A stretch of 29,191 nucleotides of DNA from M3007 sp037130425 (GTDB taxonomy: Bacteria; Bacteroidota; Bacteroidia; Chitinophagales; Saprospiraceae), in the NCBI GenBank assembly GCA_037130425.1, contig JBAXTB010000021.1, positions 1 through 29,191 of the forward strand, written 5' to 3'. The position numbers and the translations under genes are program-made. Shown piece by piece: positions 16,101 to 22,406 of this stretch (within the stretch, counting starts at the first letter, position 1; every line of letters begins with the position of its first letter). Below the pieces are notes generated by a model. The model searched no databases, was not told the DNA's origin, and saw only the letters and a list, made by a program, of their open reading frames with translations.

Positions 16101-16357
16101 TAAGCAAGTAAACCATTGGCCTCATTCGTGTTTGAAACATTCGGCGTCCATTCAAAAGTAAATTGGTTGGCGGGATAGTGCAATGACATAAAAACCGTAC
16201 CTGAGTTTTGTCCACACTGCGCGTTGACTACATAAGTTACATCTAATACATTGTCTTTACACGGTACCTGCGCTTTCAAAATGGATGCGCTGAACCCATT
16301 CCCAATCACAAAGATGATCAGGAATATTCGATGGGCATAAAAAGGAATATTCGGCAT
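13124..16357 (-). CDS. Large secreted protein with T9SS type B (CHU_C) sorting domain
   Basis: A 1077-residue cell-surface or secreted protein, function unknown, probably adhesin-like. Residues 1-29 look like a signal peptide (IFLIIFVIGNGFSASILKAQ). Residues 30-415 are Cys-rich repeats of SprB/PKD type, e.g. GGSGQYTFNGNSSATIGNLV and AGNYNITVVDQ. Two related modules follow at about 425-515 and 520-608 (Cys near the start, then GNWTLQSNGCLNY / GNFQINPNSACISF and GF/YxVDxICxxxx). Another pair starts near 640 and 825 (SYCIDIPFDQIANFAIQDN / LFCTTIPLNQISQYTFADN). Residues 895-985 contain LKILENDLVFG, as in Ig-like (Big_9-type) domains. Residues 990-1077 are the gliding-motility-associated C-terminal domain: NGISPNGDGKNDDW, VSVFNRWGNLVF, LPDGTYFYVIDLG. 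No T9SS secretion gene is nearby. Its start region is duplicated (16321-16360). Confidence 0.88.
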   Translation of the reverse strand: MPNIPFYAHRIFLIIFVIGNGFSASILKAQVPCKDNVLDVTYVVNAQCGQNSGTVFMSLHYPANQFTFEWTPNVSNTNEANGLLAYAYHVRVIQNSNPTCIIDTLVLVHNSDGPEIDTAHALVDPASCYGANGRIEFPNHDPVYTWSNGETTNYINEGLASGCYIVTATNPSDGCYDVAWLCIPNNNPLTATYEVLTVPKCGMPTGVVKINMAGGSGQYTFNGNSSATIGNLVAGNYNITVVDQQYQCSMVVAVTVPEITVEGSVDATAHSPTCPDAGNGFVEFQVTPGMNFKMPFTYQISNGSGNIFTPNNLPAGQYELKVSDADGCTLPLKSVLIIAPPAFQANATVLPETNAGGGSIALNLSGGNGNYTIDWEDLPGKNNPEDRINLSAGLYQGVVYDGLACAYPIGPYLVPDQALKPDTLYLFVAQNSSQTYCAQLPPGVAANGAVFSLSTGGLAGNSAHGNWTLQSNGCLNYAAGSITGFAVDTICIRRIVPGQMSLNGSVCLIITIVTTPPVTENVYFEVQANSSANACGTIPVNYPDPVILPFGQPDLSGMSGQYGNFQINPNSACISFQAAGLTGYNVDNICLSVYSASLQQCHIICYVPSILPQNGCSGNLINVSQAELSTNTCTVPSSYCIDIPFDQIANFAIQDNLVPYTGGSVACDFDTILIYKTTNLPLVGPYQLTGWQIGSQNYTGSFKNMTELVVLMNQFDPAPGWTLKSDLTIVGGNPSKSYGAIQVSNTLGAHGSLALEKHYFANKTELHFLPGNHTVVFKDILNGCADTLQLNVLCIDCPPIHHYALDINGRVVGNAGNCNAKYLFCTTIPLNQISQYTFADNQAPFNSLSACGSQVALQLDTGLHHLVIKQLSTNCKYEIPVFIDCDHPVIGDLKAFPDKYTTPLTGEIDLKILENDLVFGTLANANGLTNVILSTTPQLGGATYIADEGLLRYYPENGQCGLDTFQYTLIDTLGRMSSALVSVEIVCKKLLIFNGISPNGDGKNDDWRIIGIENYPNNEVSVFNRWGNLVFRKKPYDNDHAWDAASGGQYLPDGTYFYVIDLGNGEKALSGYLQILR

Positions 16358-16360
16358 AAA
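16321..16360 (-). repeat. Short direct repeat over the start codon of the T9SS cargo gene
   Basis: The 17-base unit GGAATATTCGGCATAAA (16344-16360, plus strand) contains the reverse of the start codon and recurs at 16321-16341 with a 4-base insertion (ATGG) after the tenth base. The unit starts are 23 bases apart. Confidence 0.7.
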
Positions 16361-16375
16361 GTTAAGATCAACGAT

Positions 16376-16392
16376 TCAAACAAACGGTTTGA
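16376..16392. promoter_or_regulatory. Operator-like inverted repeat upstream of the T9SS cargo gene
   Basis: TCAAAC (16376-16381), five bases, GTTTGA (16387-16392), 19 bases upstream of the start codon. Its size and symmetry suit a dimeric regulator, but no match to a known operator is claimed. Confidence 0.3.
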
Positions 16393-16482
16393 TGCGGTTA
16401 AGAAAGCAGCCTATGCGGCCACGTTCAGACGAAAAAGCAATTTTACGGTCACTGCTTCCATTCAAATCGACTGTTCAACATC

Positions 16483-16527
16483 AGATAAATAAACAATATC
16501 GAGGGAATATTGTCATTCTATTTATCT
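16483..16527. repeat. Long interrupted palindrome
   Basis: AGATAAATA (16483-16491) pairs with TATTTATCT (16519-16527), and inside it ACAATAT (16493-16499) pairs with ATATTGT (16507-16513): 16 pairs around a 7-base centre. It lies in the 421-base gap between the cargo gene and the Crp-type gene, 9 bases beyond the stop of the possible small gene at 16537-16710. It may be a transcript end or an operator. Confidence 0.5.
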
Positions 16528-16536
16528 AAAAATCAA

Positions 16537-16710
16537 TTATTTATAATGATTTTTTACAAAAAATTCATCCGACAAAATCGCAAAACTGTCCTTTTTTGGA
16601 CTATAGCCTTCCGCTACATTTGTAACAGAAAAACCGGCCATCTCAAGCATACCAACTGTAAAAGCCAACATCATCCTGTACCGATTTAACCCCAAAAAGC
16701 CATAATCCAT
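16537..16710 (-). CDS. Possible small orphan protein
   Basis: A 57-codon ORF on the minus strand starting MDYGFLGLNRYRMMLAF and ending FFVKNHYK. I recognise no family. Residues 11-33 are fairly hydrophobic (MMLAFTVGMLEMAGFSV), the rest polar. In favour: codon choice looks like the neighbours, a near -7 sequence (TATGCTTTG, one base too long in the spacer; 16719-16727 on the minus strand) lies just upstream, and a strong palindrome follows the stop. Against: no homologue known to me, and the presumed Crp-gene leader runs through it in the opposite direction. It may be chance. Confidence 0.25.
   Translation of the reverse strand: MDYGFLGLNRYRMMLAFTVGMLEMAGFSVTNVAEGYSPKKDSFAILSDEFFVKNHYK
16615..16622 (+). 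promoter_or_regulatory. -7 element TACATTTG of the Crp-type gene
   Basis: Perfect TAnnTTTG with TTTG at 16595-16598, but the spacer is 16 bases, shorter than usual. The leader would be about 150 bases. Confidence 0.45.
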
Positions 16711-16778
16711 GCGCCCCTCAAAGCATAACCAAACCAACGAAACAATCCTGCTTAATTTCTGATCGAAAACTTGCCGCC

Positions 16779-17459
16779 ATGGACAAACAGAAAAAAATTG
16801 AATTTCTCGGAAAAATTCCGGTGTTTTCCACCCTTAGTATTTCCGAACTTGATGCGCTTGCCGCCATAACACACTTTCGCCGGGCGCCTAAATTTCAATT
16901 TGTATTTATGCCCGACGAGCCGGCTGATTACATGTTTGTCCTGATTAGAGGACGCATCAAAACCGGCACATTCTCGCATGACGGGCGCGAAGTTATCAAG
17001 GAAATATTACAGCCGGAAACAATTTTTGGCGATTTAGCCTTGGCTGGCGAAACGAAGCGAAGTGATTATGCACAAGCGTTACACGATGAAGCGCATTATT
17101 TGGCCATAAAGGTAGAGGATTTTCAACAACTAATGGCGACTAATCAGCGCCTATTATTTGCCTGTCTTCAGCATATTATGTTGCGCTTGCAACGGGTGGA
17201 AGAACGGCTGGCAAAACTCGTGCTCAAAGACGCCCGCGAACGAATCATTGAATTTTTAGTTGAAACGGCCGGTAAAGAAGGCCGCCAGGTAGGCTTTGAA
17301 ACCCTTGTAAAACATCAACTTACCCAACAAGATATTGCCAATATTACCGGAACAAGCCGCCAAACAGTTACATCGGTATTTAACGACTTACGCAAATCGA
17401 ATTTGATTTATTTCAACCGCAACAGTATCCTGATCCGTGATCTGGCAAAACTAAGCTGA
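16779..17459 (+). CDS. Crp/Fnr family transcriptional regulator
   Basis: A 226-residue DNA-binding regulator. Residues 10-125 form a cyclic-nucleotide-binding-type beta-roll; the phosphate-binding region reads FGDLALAGETKRSDYAQA, with G84 and the R94-S95 pair placed like the cAMP-binding R82-S83 of E. coli Crp. Residues 126-150 form the dimer helix (CLQHIMLRLQRVEERLAKLV). The C-terminal winged helix has LTQQDIANITGTSRQTVTSV (181-200) as its helix-turn-helix. The N-terminal cysteines of oxygen-sensing Fnr are absent, so a 4Fe-4S sensor is unlikely. It is divergent from the T9SS cargo gene, and a terminator follows. Targets are unknown; the palindromes at 16376-16392 and 16483-16527 are candidates for nearby operators (inference). 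Confidence 0.9.
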   Translation: MDKQKKIEFLGKIPVFSTLSISELDALAAITHFRRAPKFQFVFMPDEPADYMFVLIRGRIKTGTFSHDGREVIKEILQPETIFGDLALAGETKRSDYAQALHDEAHYLAIKVEDFQQLMATNQRLLFACLQHIMLRLQRVEERLAKLVLKDARERIIEFLVETAGKEGRQVGFETLVKHQLTQQDIANITGTSRQTVTSVFNDLRKSNLIYFNRNSILIRDLAKLS

Positions 17460-17502
17460 CGCCTCTTCCCCCTTTGCCGAAATACGCTGCACTTCCCCCA
17501 TC

Positions 17503-17535
17503 GAAAAGCCCTCCGCAAGAGGGCTTTTCTCGTTT
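17503..17535 (+). terminator. Terminator after the Crp-type gene
   Basis: GAAAAGCCCTC (17503-17513) pairs perfectly with GAGGGCTTTTC (17519-17529) around a CGCAA loop; T-rich sequence follows. It separates the regulator from gyrA. Confidence 0.85.
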
Positions 17536-17585
17536 AAAGTTTTCCACAATACATCGGAAATAGCGCATGTTTTCGGGATTTTGCT

Positions 17586-17593
17586 TACCTTCG
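17586..17593 (+). promoter_or_regulatory. Probable -7 element TACCTTCG of gyrA
   Basis: Seven of eight match to TAnnTTTG, downstream of the terminator. Transcription would begin just before the inverted repeats at 17608-17706. Confidence 0.4.
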
Positions 17594-17607
17594 CGCGCAT
17601 TAAGCGA

Positions 17608-17706
17608 CAGTCGGTAGACGGTAAACGAAACCTTGCTTTGAGTATATTATTTCGTTTCCTAAAAAGAATAAAACAGGCCCGACTGCCGCCGATCGTTTAC
17701 CGTCTA
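17608..17706 (+). promoter_or_regulatory. Structured gyrA leader with mutually exclusive pairings
   Basis: A 14-bp perfect inverted repeat, TAGACGGTAAACGA (17615-17628) with TCGTTTACCGTCTA (17693-17706), has its 3' arm 14 bases before the gyrA ATG. CAGTCGG (17608-17614) can also pair with CCGACTG (17679-17685); this pairing crosses the first, giving a pseudoknot topology. AAACGAAA (17623-17630), which overlaps the 5' arm, can instead pair with TTTCGTTT (17650-17657). The long stem and this short hairpin cannot both form. No function is known. Confidence 0.5.
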
Positions 17707-17720
17707 ATCAGAAATTGTGT

Positions 17721-20216
17721 ATGCAAGAATCGCGGATTATTCCTATTAACATTGAGGACGAATTAAAAACAGCGTACATCGACTATTCGATGTCCGTAAT
17801 CGTCTCGCGCGCGCTCCCGGATGTGCGCGACGGTTTGAAACCCGTTCACCGCAGGGTATTGTACGGTATGCTCGACTTAGGGCTTGGCTATAACAAAACC
17901 TACAAAAAATCGGCCCGTATCGTAGGGGAAGTATTGGGTAAATACCACCCGCACGGCGACAGTTCCGTGTATGATACGATGGTACGACTTGCCCAGGAAT
18001 GGAGCCTGCGCTACCCGTTGGTAGATGGCCAGGGTAACTTTGGTTCTATGGACGGTGACAGCCCGGCGGCTATGCGTTATACCGAAGCGCGCCTGCGCCG
18101 GATTGCGGATGAAATGTTGAATGATATTGACAAGGAAACGGTTGATTTTCAATTGAATTTTGACGATTCCTTGGAAGAGCCATCCGTTTTACCCGCCAAA
18201 TTCCCCAACCTGCTGGTGAACGGCGCATCGGGCATTGCGGTGGGTATGGCCACCAATATGATGCCGCATAATCTCTCGGAAGTTTGTGCAGCCGTTATTG
18301 CAACAATCGACAATCCGGAACTTACGGTAGAAGATTTAATGGAGTATGTGAAAGCCCCTGATTTTCCTACAGGCGGTATTATTTACGGTATGTCGGGGGT
18401 ACGAGAAGGATTTCGTACCGGCCGCGGCCGTGTGGTTGTTCGGGCAAAAACCGAAATTGAAACCGACGATAAAGGACGGGAAACCATTCTGGTGCATGAA
18501 ATACCGTACCAGGTTAACAAGGCAGTTCTGATTGAAAAAATTGCCGCGTTGGTGCATGAAAAACGCGTAATCGGTATTTCAGACATCCGCGACGAATCGA
18601 ACCGGGAAGGCGTGCGCATTGTCATTGAGATAAAACGCGATGCCGCTGCGAATGTTATTTTGAGCCAATTGTTCAAACTGACGCCGCTTCAAACGAGTTA
18701 TGGCATTAATAATATCGCCTTGGTAAACGGTCGCCCGCGGGTGCTGAACCTGCTCGACTTAGTTACGGAGTTTATCAAATTCCGCATTGAGGTAATCGTT
18801 CGGCGTACCAAATTTGAACTGCGCAAGGCGGAAGAGCGCGCCCACATCCTGGAAGGCTTGTTGATTGCGCTCGATCACCTTGACGAAGTGATCAAATTGA
18901 TTCGCGCGTCTAAAGATGCCGATGAAGCAAGAGAAGGCCTGATGACTCGTTTCGGATTATCTGAGTTGCAGGCGAAAGCGATCCTCGCAATGCGTTTGCA
19001 GCAACTTACCGGCCTCGAACGCGACAAAGTACGCGCCGAGTATGACGAATTGCAGCGTAAAATTGCCGAATACCGCGCCATTTTGGCCGATGAAATGCTA
19101 CAACGCGCCATCATCAAACAAGAACTTGTCGACATCAACGAACGCTACGGCGATGAGCGGCGTACTACCATTGAAATCGACGAAGCCGATATCAGCATTG
19201 AAGATCTGATTGAAGATGAGGAAGTTGTGATTACAATCAGCCATTCCGGTTACATCAAACGCACGCCGATTACCGAGTATCGCGCGCAAGGACGCGGCGG
19301 GCGCGGCGCACAAGGGGTACGCACGCGCGGGGAGGATTTTGTGGAGCACATGTTTACCGCAACTACCCACCAAACGCTGCTGCTGTTTACCGAAAGCGGA
19401 CGTTGTTTCTGGCTTAAAGTGTACGAAATTCCGGAAGGCGCTAAAGCAACCGCCGGACGCGTGATTCAAAACCTGTTGAATATTCCGAAAGAAGACCGCG
19501 TGCGGGCCTTCATTATCGTGAAAAACTTACAGGACGAGGAATTTATCAACAATCACTATATCATATTCTGTACCAAGCGCGGACAAATTAAAAAGACTTT
19601 GCTGGAAGAATATTCCCGTCCGCGTCAAGGCGGTATCAACGCCATCGGTATTAATGAAGGCGATGCGCTGATTGAGGCCAAATTGACCACCGGTAAAAAC
19701 GAAATTATCCTGGCGGTTCGCAGTGGCTTGGCCATCCGATTCAACGAAGAAGATGTGCGCCCAATGGGTCGTACTGCTGCCGGGGTGCGTGGAATTCGCG
19801 TACCGGAAGAAGAAGATGCTGATAATACCGTAGTAGGTATGATTAGCGTTGATCCGACGGATGAAACCGTCAGCATTCTGGTCATTTCCGAAAAAGGCAT
19901 GGGCAAACGTTCAGCACTGGAAGATTATCGTACACAAGGACGTGGCGGCAAAGGGGTAAAAACCATTCAAACTACGGCTAAAACAGGTCACTTGGTGGCA
20001 ATCAAGTCTGTAACCGATGAGGATGATTTGATGATTACAACGACCAGCGGCATCACCATCCGCACTGCGGCTTCAGAACTTCGGGTAATGGGCCGGGCCA
20101 CACAGGGCGTAAAAATTATCAGGCTCGAAGAAAGCGACCATATTGCCGATGTAACGGTGGTAGCATCCGCACCGGAACACGAGGACACGGCCGCTGCAGA
20201 AGAAACAGCAGAATAA
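17721..20216 (+). CDS. gyrA: DNA gyrase subunit A
   Basis: Breaks and rejoins DNA in the GyrA2GyrB2 complex to introduce negative supercoils. The 831-residue product is of usual length. The N-terminal part has YSMSVIVSRALPDVRDGLKP; the winged-helix region GKYHPHGDSSVYDTMVRLAQ is the quinolone-resistance region, with the wild-type Ser81 and Asp85 (E. coli 83 and 87). The active-site tyrosine is Y120 in AAMRYTEARL. The C-terminal beta-pinwheel carries a GyrA box QGRGGRG at 523-529, which favours gyrase over topoisomerase IV ParC. Further blade repeats are GRTAAGVRGIR and QGRGGKGVKTI. The C-terminal tail is acidic. The ATG at 17721 was chosen over a TTG at 17715. gyrB is not in view. Confidence 0.97.
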   Translation: MQESRIIPINIEDELKTAYIDYSMSVIVSRALPDVRDGLKPVHRRVLYGMLDLGLGYNKTYKKSARIVGEVLGKYHPHGDSSVYDTMVRLAQEWSLRYPLVDGQGNFGSMDGDSPAAMRYTEARLRRIADEMLNDIDKETVDFQLNFDDSLEEPSVLPAKFPNLLVNGASGIAVGMATNMMPHNLSEVCAAVIATIDNPELTVEDLMEYVKAPDFPTGGIIYGMSGVREGFRTGRGRVVVRAKTEIETDDKGRETILVHEIPYQVNKAVLIEKIAALVHEKRVIGISDIRDESNREGVRIVIEIKRDAAANVILSQLFKLTPLQTSYGINNIALVNGRPRVLNLLDLVTEFIKFRIEVIVRRTKFELRKAEERAHILEGLLIALDHLDEVIKLIRASKDADEAREGLMTRFGLSELQAKAILAMRLQQLTGLERDKVRAEYDELQRKIAEYRAILADEMLQRAIIKQELVDINERYGDERRTTIEIDEADISIEDLIEDEEVVITISHSGYIKRTPITEYRAQGRGGRGAQGVRTRGEDFVEHMFTATTHQTLLLFTESGRCFWLKVYEIPEGAKATAGRVIQNLLNIPKEDRVRAFIIVKNLQDEEFINNHYIIFCTKRGQIKKTLLEEYSRPRQGGINAIGINEGDALIEAKLTTGKNEIILAVRSGLAIRFNEEDVRPMGRTAAGVRGIRVPEEEDADNTVVGMISVDPTDETVSILVISEKGMGKRSALEDYRTQGRGGKGVKTIQTTAKTGHLVAIKSVTDEDDLMITTTSGITIRTAASELRVMGRATQGVKIIRLEESDHIADVTVVASAPEHEDTAAAEETAE

Positions 20217-20222
20217 AATTAA

Positions 20223-20253
20223 TGGGCGGTCTTTTGCTATAAAAGGCCGCCCA
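20223..20253 (+). terminator. Hairpin after gyrA
   Basis: TGGGCGG (20223-20229) pairs with CCGCCCA (20247-20253), extended by TCTTTT/AAAAGG (one G-U pair) to a 13-pair stem with a GCTAT loop. No T run follows, so termination may be partial or the hairpin may protect the 3' end. Confidence 0.6.
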
Positions 20254-20277
20254 AAGATTTAACTCGATATTAAGAAC

Positions 20278-20285
20278 CATTTTTG
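20278..20285 (+). promoter_or_regulatory. Possible -7 element CATTTTTG for the TPR gene
   Basis: Seven of eight match to TAnnTTTG, 51 bases before the ATG at 20337. A weak TTTA lies upstream. Confidence 0.3.
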
Positions 20286-20336
20286 CACTTGTTGCGTCTT
20301 TATTAAAATTTTTAAACTGAAAATACACCGTAAACG

Positions 20337-21659
20337 ATGAAAAAGACGATCCTGGCCCTCGCAGGCTTTTTACTCTTAGCCGGCGTTGGCGTCGCGCAAG
20401 AGGATGGCGCTAAAAATGCAAAAAGCGCCGGCAAAGCATTGGCTACCTACAATATGGACCGCGCAAATAACAACGCGAAACTGACCGAAGCCAAACAAAA
20501 AATCGATCAGGCGCTCCAGACAACAGAAGCACAAGCCTTGCCCTCCGCATGGCTCACCAAAGGCGATGTGTATAGCACCTTTATCGAAAATGATATGGCG
20601 CGCCGCCTGATCGACCAGAAAGCGCCGCTCACCGGCGACAATGACGCGTTGATTGCTTATGACGCCTATAAAAAAGCATACGATATTGCCGTTAAAAAAT
20701 ACGACAAAAGCGACGCTGTTAAAGGGATCAGTGCGATGCAAGCCCACCTGATTAATATCGGCGTGGACAAGTATTCAGCAGGCGCTTACGACAAGAGTTT
20801 TGCCTCCTTCCGGGCCGCTTTACAAGCGCATGATGTATTGAAAGAAAACAGCCAGAAAAGCATTTTGGATGATGCCAAACAATTGGATGACATCACCTAT
20901 TTTACCGGAAAGTCGGCTTCTTTGGCAAAATTGAATAAAGAAGCACTGGTATATTATGAAAAACTGTACACGAAAGGTACAGAAAATACGGATGTATATC
21001 AAAGCATCTACGACGCTAAAATTGCAATGGGCGATGAAGCGGGCGCAGCAAAAATCCTGGATGAAGGCCGGAAAAAATTCCCAAATGATCCGTCTTTATT
21101 GTTCACAGAAATCAATGTTTACCTTAAAGCAGGTAAACTTAGTGAACTGACGGATCGTTTGAAACAAGCGATTAAACAAGAACCGAACAACGTCGGCTTG
21201 TATGTTACACTTGGAAATGTGTTCGATAACCTCTATCAAGGCGCATTGAAAGATAAAAACGACAAAGGCGCTAAGGAATACTTCGACGAAGCAAGTTCAT
21301 ATTACAACCAGGCATTGGCGAAAGATCCTAAATCGGTTGACGCCGTTTATTCTTTGGGCGCTTTATACTACAACAAAGCCGCGCTTCGCACCCAGGAAAT
21401 GAATGCTTTGCCCGACGATTTTTCTTCTGCAGGTTTGAAAAAATCGGAAGCCTTTAAAAATGAAATCATGGGTTTGTTTGATCAGGCGCTGCCTTATTTC
21501 CAAAAAGCGGAAAGCCTGAACCCGAATGACACGAATACGTTGATCGCGTTGACGGAAATTTACGCACGCAAAGAGGATGACCTTTCTTTGACGTTTAAAA
21601 AACGCTTGGAAGTTGTAAAGGCTGGCGGTAAAAACCCAGACTCGCATTTCAAACAATAA
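20337..21659 (+). CDS. Exported tetratricopeptide-repeat protein
   Basis: A 440-residue exported protein with TPR-type helical repeats, expected to mediate protein-protein contacts in the periplasm or envelope; no specific role is known. The N-terminus MKKTILALAGFLLLAGVGVA is a signal peptide, with cleavage likely before QEDG. Repeat-like stretches are YDKSFASFRAALQAHDVL (about 150-167), ALVYYEKLYTKGTENTDVYQ, AAKILDEGRKKFPNDPSLLF, LKQAIKQEPNNVGLYVTLGN, ASSYYNQALAKDPKSVDAVY and ALPYFQKAESLNPNDTNTLI. No lipobox. It lies 120 bases after gyrA, an arrangement seen in other Bacteroidota, but a hairpin and possible promoter lie in between. A clear terminator follows. Confidence 0.85.
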   Translation: MKKTILALAGFLLLAGVGVAQEDGAKNAKSAGKALATYNMDRANNNAKLTEAKQKIDQALQTTEAQALPSAWLTKGDVYSTFIENDMARRLIDQKAPLTGDNDALIAYDAYKKAYDIAVKKYDKSDAVKGISAMQAHLINIGVDKYSAGAYDKSFASFRAALQAHDVLKENSQKSILDDAKQLDDITYFTGKSASLAKLNKEALVYYEKLYTKGTENTDVYQSIYDAKIAMGDEAGAAKILDEGRKKFPNDPSLLFTEINVYLKAGKLSELTDRLKQAIKQEPNNVGLYVTLGNVFDNLYQGALKDKNDKGAKEYFDEASSYYNQALAKDPKSVDAVYSLGALYYNKAALRTQEMNALPDDFSSAGLKKSEAFKNEIMGLFDQALPYFQKAESLNPNDTNTLIALTEIYARKEDDLSLTFKKRLEVVKAGGKNPDSHFKQ

Positions 21660-21701
21660 GGACAGCCTTTTTAGGGCAAATCCTAATAGAAATACATCTC
21701 C

Positions 21702-21741
21702 CACGCGGCGTTTGGAAATCCCGGACGCCGCGTGTTTTTTT
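21702..21741 (+). terminator. Terminator after the TPR gene
   Basis: CACGCGGCGT (21702-21711) pairs with ACGCCGCGTG (21725-21734), followed by seven T. It sits between two convergent genes. Confidence 0.9.
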
Positions 21742-21745
21742 GGGG

Positions 21746-22360
21746 CTACGATAAAAAAAGGCCATACAGCACTTGAAGGCCCAATAAAAAAAAGATACAG
21801 GCCACGATTCTATTTGCATAAAATGCCATCCTGTCGGAGCGCCGAACAATTTCTCGACCCAACACAGCATATAAAGCCAATACGCACATCGTACCGGTAC
21901 TGACGCCAACGGAAAACAGGACGGTTGAAAAAAAGTCATTATCGGGCCACCAGCCTTCAACATGCAACCAACCGCAATAAACGAACCAATACGGGATCGC
22001 AAGCAAGTTGAACATGCTGATTAGGATTCCCTTGGAAAATTGTGAAAATACATTGTAGGCAACGACGGAATCAGCCGTTTTGGGTGGTCGGGCTATAAAA
22101 AACAAGTACAAGGCAAGTCCCCAAAAGACCGGAATTGCCCCCCATTGGAAATATCGTTCTACCTGCGGATGCTGTAAGAACCAATCACTCAAGACAACCG
22201 CGACCCAAGCCTGAAAAAATTCGGCAAAAGCCGCGCCAAAAGCAAGTATGATCGCAGCGCGCATGGTGCGTGCGATGGCCGTTTGGGCTACGGATAAGCT
22301 AATCAAACCCGGCGGAAGCGAGCCAAACAAACTCAATAAAAAGCCTGCAACAAATAACAT
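21746..22360 (-). CDS. LysE family transporter
   Basis: A 204-residue integral membrane protein of the LysE/RhtB amino-acid-exporter superfamily; the substrate cannot be told. The N-terminal signature FLLSLFGSLPPGLISLSVAQ is clear, and about six hydrophobic segments are visible, ending VACIFFLLGLQVLYGLFLS. Longer starts exist upstream (22417 and beyond) but would run into the divergent glycosyltransferase gene; the ATG at 22360 places the signature where the family has it and follows a TATTTTTC element (22375-22382, minus strand). The 3' end lies 4 bases beyond the TPR-gene terminator. The 46-base gap to the divergent gene must hold both promoters. Confidence 0.8.
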   Translation of the reverse strand: MLFVAGFLLSLFGSLPPGLISLSVAQTAIARTMRAAIILAFGAAFAEFFQAWVAVVLSDWFLQHPQVERYFQWGAIPVFWGLALYLFFIARPPKTADSVVAYNVFSQFSKGILISMFNLLAIPYWFVYCGWLHVEGWWPDNDFFSTVLFSVGVSTGTMCVLALYAVLGREIVRRSDRMAFYANRIVACIFFLLGLQVLYGLFLS

Positions 22361-22374
22361 TCCTGTTTTTGGCA

Positions 22375-22401
22375 GAAAAATACCGGCATTTTCGAACTTT
22401 G
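22375..22401. promoter_or_regulatory. Back-to-back -7 elements between the LysE and glycosyltransferase genes
   Basis: On the minus strand TATTTTTC (22375-22382) serves the LysE gene; on the plus strand GAACTTTG (22394-22401), with TTTG at 22368-22371 (22-base spacer), may serve the glycosyltransferase gene. Each has one mismatch to TAnnTTTG. Confidence 0.4.
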
Positions 22402-22406
22402 CCACT

